Shown here in pieces: positions 11,466 to 30,149 of a DNA stretch of 64,000 bases (position 1 is the first letter of the stretch; every line of letters begins with the position of its first letter). A program made the translations under genes and the position numbers. The notes beneath the pieces were generated by a model. That model had not been told where the DNA came from, ran no database searches, and was given only the letters and a program-made list of their open reading frames with translations. Source of the DNA: Rhinolophus ferrumequinum (Eukaryota > Chordata > Mammalia > Chiroptera > Rhinolophidae); NCBI RefSeq assembly GCF_004115265.2, contig NC_046296.1:17552795-17616794 (forward strand), in the 5' to 3' direction.

Positions 11466-12334
11466 ATCCTGCTATACAGCATTTAAGGGGCCTGCACCAT
11501 AAACAACAAAAAGAATTTGGGAAAGCCCTATATAAAGGAGGTGTTTCAACACCTCCTATCTCTAGGTGTAAATGCTGTCTGTGAGCAAGTCCCATAGAGC
11601 AGCAGGAATCATCCTGATGAATGGTTCCTCTTGGAAGGGCATTCTGGGAGGCCTAAAAGTCCCCTACAGACCACATTTAAATGAGCTGAGGGTCCCAGGC
11701 AGGGTTAGGTAGCAACTAGCCAGGGGCAGCTGCCAGGATCTCAGAAGAGAAAACAAAAGGAACTCATGATTCTTACACAGGAAGTAGAGAATTATAGCCT
11801 CTGGGGGCAGTGACCGTTGGTGGAAAAACAGAAATGCACACAGGGAAAGGCTAGTTACAATGCCCAGGGCTGGACTGGAGAAAGAGCATGGCCAAGCTAG
11901 CAGCAGCCTGGGCACCGGCTGAGGTCCCAGCACAGCAGAGCAGCAGTGGGAAGTGTGGAGCTCCAGGCAGGAACTGGTCAGGGAATTCCCAAATGCAAAC
12001 CCTTAGTGGAGCTTCTAGCAATTGGAGGAATGAACATCAGACCACTGGGCAAAGGTGAAGTCAGAATGTGCACAGAAATGGGGACAGGAAACAGGGCATG
12101 AGGGGTTGGGGCTGGAGAAAACAGGGCAAGAACTGGGATCAGGAAGAGATGGGCATGCATCAGGGTGAAGTGGGGACTGAGCCCTATTCTTCACCATGAC
12201 CCCATTCCTGAGCACACAGGTCTGGCTGTGAATGAGTCCCCCAGAGCCAAGAGCAGAGCAAACCCCAAATGCCCCTTGCTGGATAGTCTGAAACCTGACC
12301 TTTTGTACAGTTCCCTTCTTGAGCCTTGGTGGGT

Positions 12335-12340
12335 TTTATT
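12335..12340 (-). terminator. TTC31: TTC31 poly(A) signal AATAAA
   Basis: TTTATT on the plus strand, i.e. AATAAA on the minus strand, lies about 245 bases beyond the TTC31 stop. Confidence 0.75.
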
Positions 12341-12585
12341 TTTCCTTACTGCCCCCCAGAGGACATTTATCTGCTTGAGAACCAAAGACAGGCTGTTTCA
12401 GTGGATGAGGGGCTCCTTTCTCTCATCAGAAGGTCTCTGTGGCAAGAGGAATGACGGCCAGGGGTGTCTCTAGCTATGGTGATAGAGTACAAGGTCTCAA
12501 AATATGCAGGGAACTGCCACAACACAGTGTCCCTCTCCCTGTGGGATGCACATATGGCCTTGTCCTATGAGGGACAGGTCCTCCC

Positions 12586-19211
<6,626 letters not shown>

Positions 19212-19468
19212 CTCCCGTCCACGGTGACCCGAAAGTGAAAGAGTCTGGTATTTGATGCCGGCCAAAGGAGGAGCAGGGCGGGCTGGGCAGCCATTTTTGT
19301 TAGGGGCAGAAGCCTCCGACTACGGACCGCGAGAGAGTCCAAGACGGTTCCGGAGGCTCCCGGGCAAGAAATGACGGCTCTTGGGGTGGGGCGGAGTCCG
19401 GGCTGCAGCGGGCGTTGGGCGGTGCGGGCAAGTGGGACTGTTTAGGTTCGTTCCTGACGCGCCGCTCT
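19212..19468. promoter_or_regulatory. Bidirectional CpG promoter of TTC31 and CCDC142
   Basis: The two divergent start codons (19211 minus, 19469 plus) are 257 bp apart in GC-rich, TATA-less sequence. GAAAGTGAAAGA at 19231-19242 fits the interferon-response/IRF core GAAANNGAAA. The TTC31 start codon sits in AGATGGCGCC, a YY1-type element. A second GCCATTTTTG (YY1-like) lies near 19290. Binding is inferred from motif only. Confidence 0.75.
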
Positions 19469-22400
19469 ATGGCCCAGGCATCTCGCTCGGGTGGCCTTCT
19501 GCCTCCGCTCGGTCCTGTGCCGCCGTTGTGGTCGCAAGCCGGGAGCGCCGGGGAGGAGCAGTGGGAGAGAAGGCGGACGGGCGCTCTCGGCTGGGATGTT
19601 GGTGCCTGGCCCGAGCTGCCGGTTGCCGGGAGCATCCCCTGCTCGAACCCACCGTCCGGCGGAGTTCCCGGAGGGCAGCCGTGGTGGGCGGCGCCGGCGG
19701 GCGCGGGAGAGCACCCCGAGGCTGCCGCTGCGGACTGGAGGCAGGAGTCCGCCGCGAGAGGCCCGATCCCCCCGGCGCTGCAGTGTCTCCGGGCCGTGTT
19801 GTTGCGGCTGCACCGCGAGCGGGAGCAGCTCCTCCAAGCCCGGGACTGCGCCCGCCATCTCCAGGCAGCCGTGCACCTCCTGAGGATACTGACTCCCGGC
19901 GCGCCGTCCCCTGGCCCCCTGCCTCAGCTGTGTCGCGACCTGCTGCCGCAGCCTTCCCGAGGGGCCATCCTGAGAACCGGTCTTCGGGAGACTCCAGAGC
20001 CGCTACTCCTGGCGCGCGCGGTCGGACTAGCAGCCCAACGCCTGCATGCTGTCATCGAGATGCAGCTTCGCGCCCTGGGCCGGACGCCCGCCAGCCCCGG
20101 CCTGTCGTCCCAACTTGCCGACCTGTTGCTGGCGCTTCCGGCCTACCATCAGTTGCTGGGAACAGCCTTGAGCCACGTTCCAGGGGCGGCGCGCCCTTTC
20201 CCCCCAGCGCGTGTGCTATGCCTCCTGACCCGGGAGCGGGGTTGCCAAGTGGCAGGTCGGCTGCTTGAGGCGCTCAGGGGATCCGGCTTGCGGGACCAGC
20301 TCAGCAGGCAGTGTTGTGAGGAGCAGGAGCTGCTGCCAGGACTCCTGGGCCTGATGGGGGGCATGGAGAATTCAGCCAGCAGTGGACTGGGGCTTGAAGG
20401 GACTGGAGCCCTGTGGAGCCAGTACTGGACCCTGCTGTGGGCCGCCTGTGCGCAGAGTCTGGACCTAAGTCTAGGACCCTGGAGGGACCCCAGGGCAGCG
20501 GCACAACAGCTGAATAAAGCACTGGATCGGGGTGAGTGGTGGATTTGGGTGGGCATTTGGGAAAGCTGGGGTCCCTTCCTTCTCCCTAATCACCTCACTC
20601 ACCGGCCAGCCTGACTACAAAAGCAGGCCCTTCAGCATCAACTACCCCTTCCCCTCCTCCCCTTACCCTACCCTGTGGTTCAGGCTGTAGCTTCCGAGCT
20701 TTCAAGGTAAAGTCTTGCTTCCTGCCCCAGTCTTGCTTGAGTCTCGGTGGATTCCTTCCCTCGTTCCCATGATTGAGGGAGCCGTGGTTGTGGAAAATCG
20801 AGGCCTTGTTTGCAGGCTCCAAGGTCGTTTCTCCCACTAGGGTCATTTCTGCCTCCGGAGTGTGAGAAGGAGCTGGCTTCTTTGTGTCACAGCCTATTTC
20901 ATCAGTCTCTTATCCGGAGCTGGGACCAAGGTGAGAAGGAAGGGGCACTGGGAGTGACACAAGCCCCAGGTTGCCCCTTCCCCATTAAACCATACCCCTC
21001 ATCCTCAGGCTTCTGCCAGGCCTTGGGATCTGCTAGTGATCAGAGCAGCCTTTCTTCATCCTCTCCTACCACTGAACTTCTGCAACGGCTCTTCCCTCCT
21101 CTCTTGGATGCTCTTCGAGAGCCCAGGTCAGGGCTGCTCCTCTGTCAGCCTTCAGGTGAGGGAGTTGGGGAACAGAACAGTTGAGGATATCTCCTTTATT
21201 CCTTCACTCTCTTCTGAAGCCTGCCTCCTCCCAGACGCGCTCCATGATGTCTCAGATACTTGTCCCTCCCCTCCCCAGGTCCTGTACCCCTTGCTCTGGG
21301 GCTCTGCACCCTGCAGACAACCTTGCTTTGGTTTTGGGGCAAAGCTCAGCAGCATTTGGCGTCGTGGGCCCCAGGTTCCTTCCTGCCTCTGATCCAGAAG
21401 GACTTACCGGTGAGTAGCTGGGGATGGGGAGGGGAGCAGCCTAGGCTAGGCTCAGACCTCACACCCGGTCTCTGCCAAAGCCTCTACTACACAAGGCAGA
21501 AGCTCTGTCTGGCCTGGCAGCAGAGGAAAGCTTGGCCCTGGAAGTGGAACAGCAGCTGGGCCTGGAGATCCGGAAGCTGACAACACAGATCCAGGTGAGG
21601 AGAGTGGGGACCCTGACAGTGGCCAGCTGTGGGGTTAGTGTGGTGGGTGGTGGAGGCAGAACATCTCAGTGACTTGGAATCTTTTTGGAGTCTGCTAAAT
21701 TTATCTTTTTTGCTTTGCTCATTTTTTGTTGTTTTTATTATGGAATATTTCAAAGGTAGAGAAAGAGTATAATGGACCCCATATTCCTACCATAGAGGCT
21801 TTAATGATCAACTCGTGGTCAATTTTGTTTCATCTATACATTCTACCCCCACCATACCAGGCTGTCATTTTATTATGTTAACAGCCACTGATGACCATTG
21901 CCTAGATCCTTGATTTCATTAGGGGGTGCAAAGTGGTGATTCTATCATTCCTTGTTCAGTTGTTATTTGGATTACTCCTATAAAGTGAAACTTGCCCTTG
22001 TTAATTATTTGGTTACTCTGAGTTATATTTGTAGAGAAAAAAGCAAGATAAATGATTGAATCCTTTTATTTATGAATTTTGAATACAATGTTTCTCCTTT
22101 TTTAAACATGTAATTTGTATCTTTGTTAAAGTAATACACGTCCATAGTTTAAAAGTGAAATAGAAGATTACTTGGGAAGGCTTCTAATGAAAACATGGCA
22201 CTTTAATTGCCCCCCACTCCTACCTCTGACTCCCGTTCCACTGTGGTAATAACCTTCATCTACTCTTGGCTGTTTCTTCTAAAATTTATTTTCTTCTAAA
22301 TTTATGAATAAAACTACTATGCTTGTATTTTAATTTTCCCCCATTTTGCACATTATCTGTTCTACTATGAAAAAATTTCTCTCGTTTTCTCTTCCTGCCC

Positions 22401-25400
22401 AAATTTCTCCTCTTTGCCTTGAATAAGGGCATAGCTGTAGAGTTCGGTCCTTGTCTGTCTGCTCCTTTCTCTCTGCATTTCTGCTTACCCACAGCGCCTC
22501 GGTGCTGTGGACCGCCCCCTCCCGCCCCCCAGTTTAGACCTAGTCCACCATGTGCACCTGCCTGTTGGTCATTTCCACCTCCATTTATTACTGCTTCCTT
22601 CAACTCAGCATGCCCCAGAGCAGGCTCCTCAGGAGTAGGGGGGACAGTGGTGGTCATGGGAGCTCTGAAGAGGGAAGATGGTAGCATGTGGTGCCAGAAG
22701 CTCCATACGAGGCCTATGGCTTGAGCTGGTGCCTGGGCTGCCTCAGAGGAGTGGCAAGAGGTAGGCAGTTCATATTCCTTAGGGGAATAATGGGGAGATA
22801 GCCTGACCAAAGCAGAAGCTCCCTTTGTGTATAGTGAGTATGCATGTGTGCGTACATCTGGGGTGGCGCTGGGGGACTGTGGAGGCAGAGTGGCATCAAA
22901 TTGTGGAGGGCACTGAACACCAGTCCACATATTTGGAGCTTTATCTCATGAGTGATGGGGAACCACTGTAAGAGCAGAAGGGGAACAGGGAAGACGGTGA
23001 TGGAGTTTGATCCAGCTATAGTGGTTAGGATGGAAGGGAGGTGAGGAGAGCTAACATGAGAAGGGTCCAGCTCTTGGCAGTTGCAAGAACAGAGCAAAAG
23101 GAACAGGGACATTGTGTTCACTGTATGAGCCAAATACTGTGCAACACACTCTGAAGTCTTGCTCCTCTGCCTGATGATGGCGCTGTCAGGCGTCTGCTCT
23201 GGGCATTCCACCATACAGCACCGGGATGAAAAAGAGTAAGCTGATGTTGTGAATTTCCTCCCCGGCTGGACTGTAGTGTCCAGAGAGAAAGTCTATCTCA
23301 TCGTGTGACCTTGTATTTCTTGGGTGTTGAGTGCAGAGGTTCCTCACCAATGTCACTTGACAGAGGGGTGATTTCTTTGGCCTAAATAAGGAAGAAGGGA
23401 GTGCTGATTTTCAGGAGAAGAGAGGAAGAGTTTAGATTTAGATAGGTTGTTGTCAGGATATGCACCAGGAACTACATGGGCTCCATAACCACCCCATGTT
23501 TGGCCCCCCTCTCTTCAGGCTTGCTGGCCTCTAGTCACCTTTATAGAGCTGCACCTTTTCTTTATATCCCATTTATTGGAGTTCTTCTCCTCCAACATGA
23601 GCTGTAGAGATCCTCTCTTTTTTGCCATCCCCTCCTCCTCCAAAAACAAAACCTATCAAACCAAAGAAACCAAACCAGCACGTGGGCTTATTCTTGCTTT
23701 ACAGGCTACACTGCTCTGGAGAAATGCAAGTGGGCTGTAAGAACACTCCGTGTAAGGATGTCCCAGAGGCTCCTGAATCTCAGTTATAGTCACTGCTCCT
23801 CATTTACACGCAGTTCCTGCCTTCCTTTCATAGGTGATGGCCAGAGACTGTACAATCCCCTTTGTTTCTTCAGCTTCTCCCTAGCATTTGCTTTTGAACT
23901 TTGGTCATGGTGAGAGTGTCTGTTTCCTATTAATGTTCTCATAGAAGAAAACCTGGAGAATTTCCAGCCTCTGAACCAAGCTGGGGAGAACAGGTAATCC
24001 TAGTACAACTGTCCATAATCTTTTCTGGGTCCAGACCTTTTGGAAAACCCAATAAAAGCTATGGCATCTCTCCTCAGAAAATGCCTGAGCTCATACAAGT
24101 ACACACACAATTCTGTTCTGGGATTTTATGGATGCCAGGTTAAACACCTCAGATTTAGAAGAACATCAGAACTTGACAAGTACCTAACAGATATGCCCCT
24201 TTTATTTTGTCCCTATTCCAACAGCTCCTGCCTGAAGAGTCACTATGTCTCTTTTTTCAAGAATGTCATAAACAAGCTACACATGGCTTTGAACTTCACA
24301 TGCCACGGGGTCGGTACTGGCGGCATCGTCTCTGTCCTGGTAACTCCTCATTGCAGCACCCCCAGGGTCTCCAGGGGGTAAGAGTGTTCCAACCCCTCCA
24401 AATCCGGACTCTGCTCGTCTCTCTCCATCCTTCTCGTCACCTCCTGTTTCCCTCTCCCCCTCCGGAAATCGTACTTTCTTCCCCCAAACACTCCATTAGG
24501 GGCTCACTGGATCTCTATAGCCTTATATCCTGTCCTTTCTCTTCTCTCACTCCAGAACTGCCCAGCATTCCTAGTGAGTATGCCAGGTTGGTGGTCCGCA
24601 CAGTACTGGAGCCTGTATTGCAAGGATTGCAGGGGTTGCCACCTGAAGCCCAGGCCCCTGCCCTTGGCCAGGCGCTGACAGCCATCCTGGGTGCCTGGCT
24701 TGACCACATTCTCACCCATGGGATCCGGTTCAGGTGGGGAGAAAAGGAGGCAGGGGCAAGGGGATGAATGGAACTGGAAAAAGGAGGGGGATAGGGGACA
24801 GAGCAGTTTGGAGAGAGGAGGGTCAAGTGGCCACATTGTACCTCGGCCTTCAGCCTTCAGGGGGCACTGCAGCTCAGACAAGACTTTGGAGTGGTCCCAG
24901 AGTTGCTGGAAGAAGAGCGGTGGGGACTGACCCCTGAACTTCGCCAGATTCTGCTCAGGCTCAGCATATTCCAGCGGCTGGATGGGGCCCTGCTGTGTCT
25001 ACTGCAGCAGCCCCTGCCCAAGACTCAAGTCCGCAGAAGGCCTCCCTGTTGCTGTGAGTCACTCCCCCCCCCATCTCCAGATTCTCTTGACCCTCCCTCC
25101 CTATTTTCTGTGCCCCACTCCCCATACTCATCATTGAGCTGGTTTCAGCAATCCCCCAGCAGCCACCTGCCTTCCACTCCTGCCTTACCAGGTGCCTGTA
25201 ATGAGGTCCAGACCTTGGACTTGCCCAGCAGTAGCCTCAACAGCCTGGAGAGCTTGGAGCCCCCTCTTCGACCTGGAGCATCCCCAGCCCAGACAGCTCA
25301 GCTGCTAAGCACGCTGTGGGGAGGAGGACCTAGCCACCAGGTTTACATGGTGGGAAATCAGCAGGCATGGCTCGCCCTGAGGCAGCACCAGCGCCCCCAC

Positions 25401-25451
25401 CCCCGTTGGCACTTGCTTTTCCTTTCCTGCCTGGGGACTAGTCCTGAATAG
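19469..25451 (+). CDS. CCDC142: CCDC142, coiled-coil domain containing 142
   Basis: Nine coding exons: 19469-20531, 20841-20930, 21009-21155, 21279-21409, 21481-21594, 24225-24339, 24556-24733, 24854-25053, 25192-25451. Phases agree and give 765 aa; I recall 743-750 in human. The start MAQASRSGGL matches the orthologue, and a large first exon encodes about 354 residues, Leu/Ala/Arg-rich and helical. The later half (TLLWFWGKAQQHL, LEVEQQLGLEIRKLTTQIQ, RTVLEPVLQGLQGLPP, GIRFSLQGALQLRQDFGVV) is the conserved CCDC142 family domain. No enzymatic motif is visible and the function is poorly known. The 2.6-kb intron 5 carries L1M and L2 fossils. The promoter is shared with TTC31. Confidence 0.95.
21700..22350 (+). 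repeat. LINE L1M-type 3' UTR fragments
   Basis: Phrases such as 'attatggaatatttcaaagg', 'agagtataatggaccccata', 'atgatcaactcgtggtcaat' and 'cttgttcagttgttatttgg' match old mammalian L1 3' UTR order. It lies within CCDC142 intron 5 and may comprise two fragments. Confidence 0.6.
22880..23010 (-). repeat. LINE L2 fragment, antisense
   Basis: 'ttggagctttatctcatgag', 'gatggggaaccactgtaaga' and 'ggtgatggagtttgatcc' follow the antisense L2 pattern. Confidence 0.5.
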
Positions 25452-26234
25452 TAAGGAGCCTGATGAGGAGCCAGAAGGTCAGAGCCCTGCATTTCTGGCT
25501 GGAAAAGCCCAGACATTTGGAACTACATGTTAAAGAAGCCTACAATTGGAAACAACAGGAAGAAAGCATACCTGAGAACCAGAAACTACACAGAGCCTAG
25601 ACTTACAAGCTAAGAATCCAAGATCACTCCAGTACCAGGAAGGAATCCAAGTAAATGGCAAAACCACAGCCTGGAAGCTGGAGGTCAGCATTTCTGAAGG
25701 TTCAGGCCTAATTCCCCATCAGTGAAGACATCTCAGGGCTAGACACTGGGAGGAGGGCTGTAGAGTAGGATCCCAGGGGAGAGGGAAAGAGAAAAAGTAA
25801 TAGAAAGCAGCCTAGATGGCACTTCCTCTTAAATCCTCAGAGCCAGGCTAAACATAAAGTTAATTCATCAGGAACCAGAGGTGAAGTAGATCTTCTATGG
25901 CTGCATCAGCCCCAAGGGCTGTACTACCCTGTGCTCCCCTCCCCATTATTATTTCAGCCATTGAAGCATACTGAGCTGTAGGACCTTCACGATTAAGCTT
26001 TGGTTACTCAGAGTTCAACATGTTTAATCTTTAATTACCTGAGTGGGGTTTACCCCCTGGTAGGTACATAATCCCTGGTGGTGGTGGTGGTGCCCTCTCC
26101 TTGGAAGGGACCAGCACTTAAGATATTAACCTAGATCGGGCACTGCAGGGTATTGAAGGGGAATGTATGCAGAAGACGGATGTTAACGAGCCAGGTGCAA
26201 GTGGCTTCTGCACTGTTTAGTGCCTTCACCGTGT
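25452..26234 (+). other. CCDC142 3' UTR / spacer before MRPL53
   Basis: No coding exon is evident. I find no AATAAA or ATTAAA on the plus strand; the closest is the variant CATAAA at 25853-25858. The 3' end of CCDC142 is therefore unclear, and transcription might run toward MRPL53. Confidence 0.5.
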
Positions 26235-26256
26235 AGCCCTTTGACTACAAATCTAA
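26235..26256 (+). repeat. 22-bp direct repeat, left copy (flanks MRPL53)
   Basis: Identical over 22 bases to 27191-27212; identity ends exactly at both edges. Core: CTTTGACTACAAATCTAA. The two copies bracket a 934-bp interval containing all of MRPL53. Confidence 0.95.
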
Positions 26257-26259
26257 GAG

Positions 26260-27055
<796 letters not shown>

Positions 27056-27190
27056 TAGCGCGGAAGAGACCAGCAAGCATGTTTTAGCCTGGGACTTACT
27101 AGGATACTTATCCAAGAAAAGCTTGACTTAATCACTCAAATCACTATCTGGAGGGACACAGAGCGTTCCCCGCCCCCCCGCAAAAAAAAG

Positions 27191-27212
27191 AGCCCTTTGA
27201 CTACAAATCTAA
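27191..27212 (+). repeat. 22-bp direct repeat, right copy
   Basis: Perfect copy of 26235-26256. It is preceded by a C-rich run and then eight A residues and a G. Confidence 0.95.
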
Positions 27213-27239
27213 CCAGTGTTTCTGGGACGAGACAGGATC

Positions 27240-27960
27240 CGGGAGGGGTCTGGACAAACTTGAATTCATTTCACTTTCTTACCATCACTCAACTGCTGAA
27301 CCGTTTTGAATCTGGCTTTCCCCACCACTCACTCAAGGTACCTCTTACTCTTATTACATAGCTAAATCCAGTGCTATTTTCTCAATCATGTTTCCATCTC
27401 AGCATCTGCCACTTTCAATTCACTCCCTTGTAGAACTTCTCTTCCTTTTTCTTCTCTTAACCATAAAGGGGCACTTCATTTTTTCCTCTATTTTGGAGGC
27501 ATCTCTTCTGTCATAACTTGAACTACCCTCTTTGGTTAAACCCTACATTTCTGTTTAGCTCTAATCTCAATTTCTGTGCTATAGTTGGATTACCTACTAC
27601 AGGTTTTCTCCAAATCCCACTAACACTTTTTGTCCAAAATAGAAGTGACGATCTTATATACACATATACTTTCCCCACCCCCTGACTACCCGGTTCCTTT
27701 TAAAGACACTTCATCTGTTCAGCCACCTGGGCTGGTAATCACAGCATTATCTCTGGTTCTTCCCTCTCCTTTCCCTGCATATCCAGTCAATAAGTTCAGA
27801 ATATTCTGTCTGAAACAAAAGCTCCTGAAATGTTCTCTTCATTCCCATTCACTCTCCTGTATCATTGTTGCATTCTCCTAGCTTGTCTCCTTTTTTCTAA
27901 TCATTTTTGCTGCTGCTTCATTCTATCTTTCCAAAGCATATCACTGGTTGTCTCACTACG
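27240..27960 (+). repeat. LINE L2-like fragment
   Basis: C/T-rich text with 'ggctggtaatcacagcatta', 'ctgcatatccagtcaataag', 'cattctcctagcttgtctcc' and 'aaagcatatcactggttg' resembles the L2 ORF2 end in sense orientation. Diverged. Confidence 0.6.
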
Positions 27961-28210
27961 ATTTGTTTGAGAGAACAGTACCTAAAGTATTTTTAGGCAT
28001 TGTGTTTAAAGTATTTTTCATATTGAGTTACCACCTGTTAATGTGGATCATGAAATGAATTTAGGGGGTAAATCAACCTTTAAAAAACAAAGTAAAATAG
28101 AATAAAAAGTATCAGAGTGCATGGCACATGAAATGGGAAGTATTCTTTTAAGAAACTGAAGTTTTAAGCATATATGAATATAGATATGCATGTGTATAGA
28201 TATAAAGTAT

Positions 28211-28226
28211 GTGTGTGTGTGTGTGT
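28211..28226. repeat. (GT)n microsatellite
   Basis: Eight uninterrupted GT units in AT-rich sequence. Confidence 0.9.
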
Positions 28227-28489
28227 AGCTGTATGTACTTGGTTGCAAGAGAGAATTATTTCTTACTGTAGGTTATAGGAAAAAATGGTTGCTAGTCATT
28301 GGTTTAGAGAACTTCAGAATGCTCAGCTAGGCAATCAGGGATCTCTAGACACTGGCTCCTATGTACTCTGGCAAATACATTTTCCATGACTCCTCTATGG
28401 CATTACTACACTGTTCTGCTTAAAAGGGTGCTATCTTCAAAGAGTTATTTTTTTCCCTTCCCCTTTAAAAAAATAGAACTACCAGGAAG

Positions 28490-28980
28490 CAGTATAGTGT
28501 AGTTAAGAGCCAGAATGCTTGAGGTTGAATTCCCAACTTTGCTCTTAAGTAGCTATGTATCTTTGGACAAATTACTTAGTCCCTCAGTGCCTGTTTCCTC
28601 ATTTATGAAATGGGGATAATACTATGTTTCCCCGAATATTTTCTTATTAGACCTAGCCGGACAATCAGTTCTAATGCATCTTTTGGAGCAAAAATCAATA
28701 TACGACCCGGTGTTATATTAATTATATTATATTTTATTATATTTATTACATTACATTACATTATATTATGTTATTACCCGATCTTATAGTAAAGTAAGAC
28801 CAGGTCTTATATTAATTTTTGTTCCAAAAGACCCATTAGAGCTGATTGTCCGGCCAGGTCTTACTTTCAGGGAAACACGATAGTACATACCTTATAAAAC
28901 TTTGAGAGGATTAAATGAATTGATAACTGTTAAGCACCTAGAACATTACTAGGAACAAAATAAGTGTTATGTAGAGTCCT
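28490..28980 (+). repeat. MIR SINE, sense, split by a DNA transposon
   Basis: The left part (28490-28624) has 'ggaagcagtatagtgtagtt', 'ctttggacaaattactta' and 'ctcatttatgaaatgggg'. The right part (28881-28980) resumes with 'gtacataccttataaaact', 'gaggattaaatgaattgat', 'aagcacctagaac'. The two parts read as one continuous MIR once 28625-28882 is removed. Confidence 0.85.
28625..28880. mobile_element. MITE (non-autonomous DNA transposon), TA-flanked
   Basis: About 256 bp with long terminal inverted repeats of about 80 bp: left tgtttccccgaat, 'acctagccggacaatcag', 'ctaatgcatcttttggagca'; right end is the near reverse complement. It is flanked by TA on both sides (28623-28624 and 28881-28882), the target duplication of Tc1/mariner-type elements. 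The centre is an AT-rich tandem array of TATTA/ACATT-like units (about 28711-28775). It has no coding capacity. From memory this resembles a repeat abundant in bat genomes; the family name is uncertain. Confidence 0.85.
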
Positions 28981-28984
28981 TATT

Positions 28985-29243
28985 GTGCTATTTTGGGTAC
29001 ACCGTGAGAAGGCAGACTCACCATGAGAATTTTCTTTGGAAAAGTCAATAATGCTGGAAACAATAGAAGGCAGCGGGAAAAGAGGAAGACCAAGTGTGAG
29101 GTGGATTGACTCCTTAAAAGAAGCCATAGGCATGAGTCTTCAGGAGTTGAGCAGGGCTGTTGACAGGACATTGGGGACATCACCTTATTTATGGGTCATC
29201 AGGAATCTGAGCCAATTCAGTGGCACAGCACATAACACATGAG
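28985..29243 (+). mobile_element. RTE/BovB-type LINE 3' fragment
   Basis: An open frame at 29036-29242 reads GKRGRPSVRWIDSLKEAIG and LQELSRAVDRTLG, the RGRP..RWID..KEA signature found at the C-terminus of RTE-clade ORF2. The sequence after it ('aggaatctgagccaattcag', 'tggcacagcacataacacat') matches the end of such elements (agtcggaa..aact..gacggca-type tail). It is a 5'-truncated copy, not a host gene. Clade assignment is from motif memory. Confidence 0.65.
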
Positions 29244-29660
29244 GCTTTATGCTAGAGGTGAAAAAATACTGACAACCTAGATTTGAGTTCCCTAGTTCTG
29301 TGGTTAGCTGGCTATTGTCTTTGGCCAGACTTAACCACTCAGTTGTAAAATGGGGATGGTTCAAACATTGCAATAAACATGGATTGAGTGTTGGCAATGT
29401 ATTTCTAGATTGTGAACTTGAGGTTGGGGCTGTTTTCTTTGTGTCCCCAGCACTTTACATAATCCCTGATACAGAGTGTGCAATAAACATTTGTTGAATT
29501 TACAAGTATTTAGCATCTACCTTCTGCCTATAACTGTGATTCGTACTGGGATACAAAGATGAATAATAAAACTCAGGTATGTAATAAGTGCTACAATAGA
29601 GATGTGTACCCAGGTACAATAGTAGCAAGAAAGACAGGGCTGACCATTGGGTTTGATCAG

Positions 29661-29671
29661 AAGATGACTGC
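29661..29671 (+). repeat. Target-site duplication, left (SINE)
   Basis: AAGATGACTGC is repeated perfectly at 29948-29958, directly flanking the SINE. Confidence 0.92.
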
Positions 29672-29947
29672 TGGGGGCCGGCCCGGTGGCTCAGGCGGTT
29701 GGAGCTTCGTGCTCCTAATGCTGAAGGCTGCTGGTTCGATTCCCACATGGACCAGTGGGCTCTCAACCGCAAGGGATGGTGGGCTGTGCCCCCTGCAACT
29801 AACAACAGCAAGTGGACCTGGAGCTGAATAGCGCCCTCCACAACTAAGATTGAACTAAGATTGAAAGGACAATGACTTGGAAAGAGTCCTGGAAGTAAAC
29901 ACTGTTCCCCAATAAAGTCCTGTTCCCCTTCCCCAATAAAATCTTTA
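29672..29947 (+). mobile_element. tRNA-headed SINE with perfect TSD
   Basis: The head 'ggccggcccggtggctcagg' followed by 'ggttcgattcccac' supplies A- and B-box-like RNA polymerase III promoter elements. The body reads 'atggtgggctgtgccccctg', 'ctggagctgaatagcgccct', 'tccacaactaagattgaac', and the tail 'ccccaataaaatctttaa'. A perfect 11-bp TSD indicates a rather young insertion. I recall this family from rhinolophoid bats. The (AATAAA-like) tail may act as a poly(A) signal. Confidence 0.85.
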
Positions 29948-29958
29948 AAGATGACTGC
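29948..29958 (+). repeat. Target-site duplication, right (SINE)
   Basis: Second copy of AAGATGACTGC. Confidence 0.92.
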
Positions 29959-30149
29959 CAAATGAACAAAGTCTACCAATGCAGGATGGGCCCAGAAATT
30001 AGATTATAGTGAAATAGGAAGTGGATGTGCAGCATAAAGTATAAGTTTTATCTAATGCGTTTGGGTGGGAGGTGTAATAGAGAAGCATAGAGGTGTGAAA
30101 TAAGAGTTTTCTAAAAGGGATTTTAAAAGTTTTTTAAAAAGGGATTTTT

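Larger units (their letters stand above)
8490..12330. other. Non-coding interval between LBX2 and TTC31 3' ends
   Basis: The two genes converge on this interval. It holds several degenerate MIR copies, a MER5A-like DNA transposon and a short DNA-transposon fragment, listed separately. TAAT-rich sequence lies near 9165-9195. I see no coding exon. Confidence 0.6.

Noticed and set aside
19381-20268. 295-aa open frame overlapping CCDC142 exon 1
   Set aside because: Alternate frame of the CpG-rich exon; Arg/Pro/Ala composition typical of a shadow, while the other frame matches CCDC142.
22286-23214. Long minus-strand frames in CCDC142 intron 5
   Set aside because: They run through L1M and L2 fossils and lack domains.
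29036-29242. 68-aa frame resembling a host protein (GRPSVRWIDSLKEA)
   Set aside because: It is the C-terminal piece of an RTE-type LINE, 5'-truncated, not a gene.
29672-29760. tRNA-like A/B box sequences
   Set aside because: Head of a SINE with body, tail and TSD; no complete tRNA cloverleaf supported.
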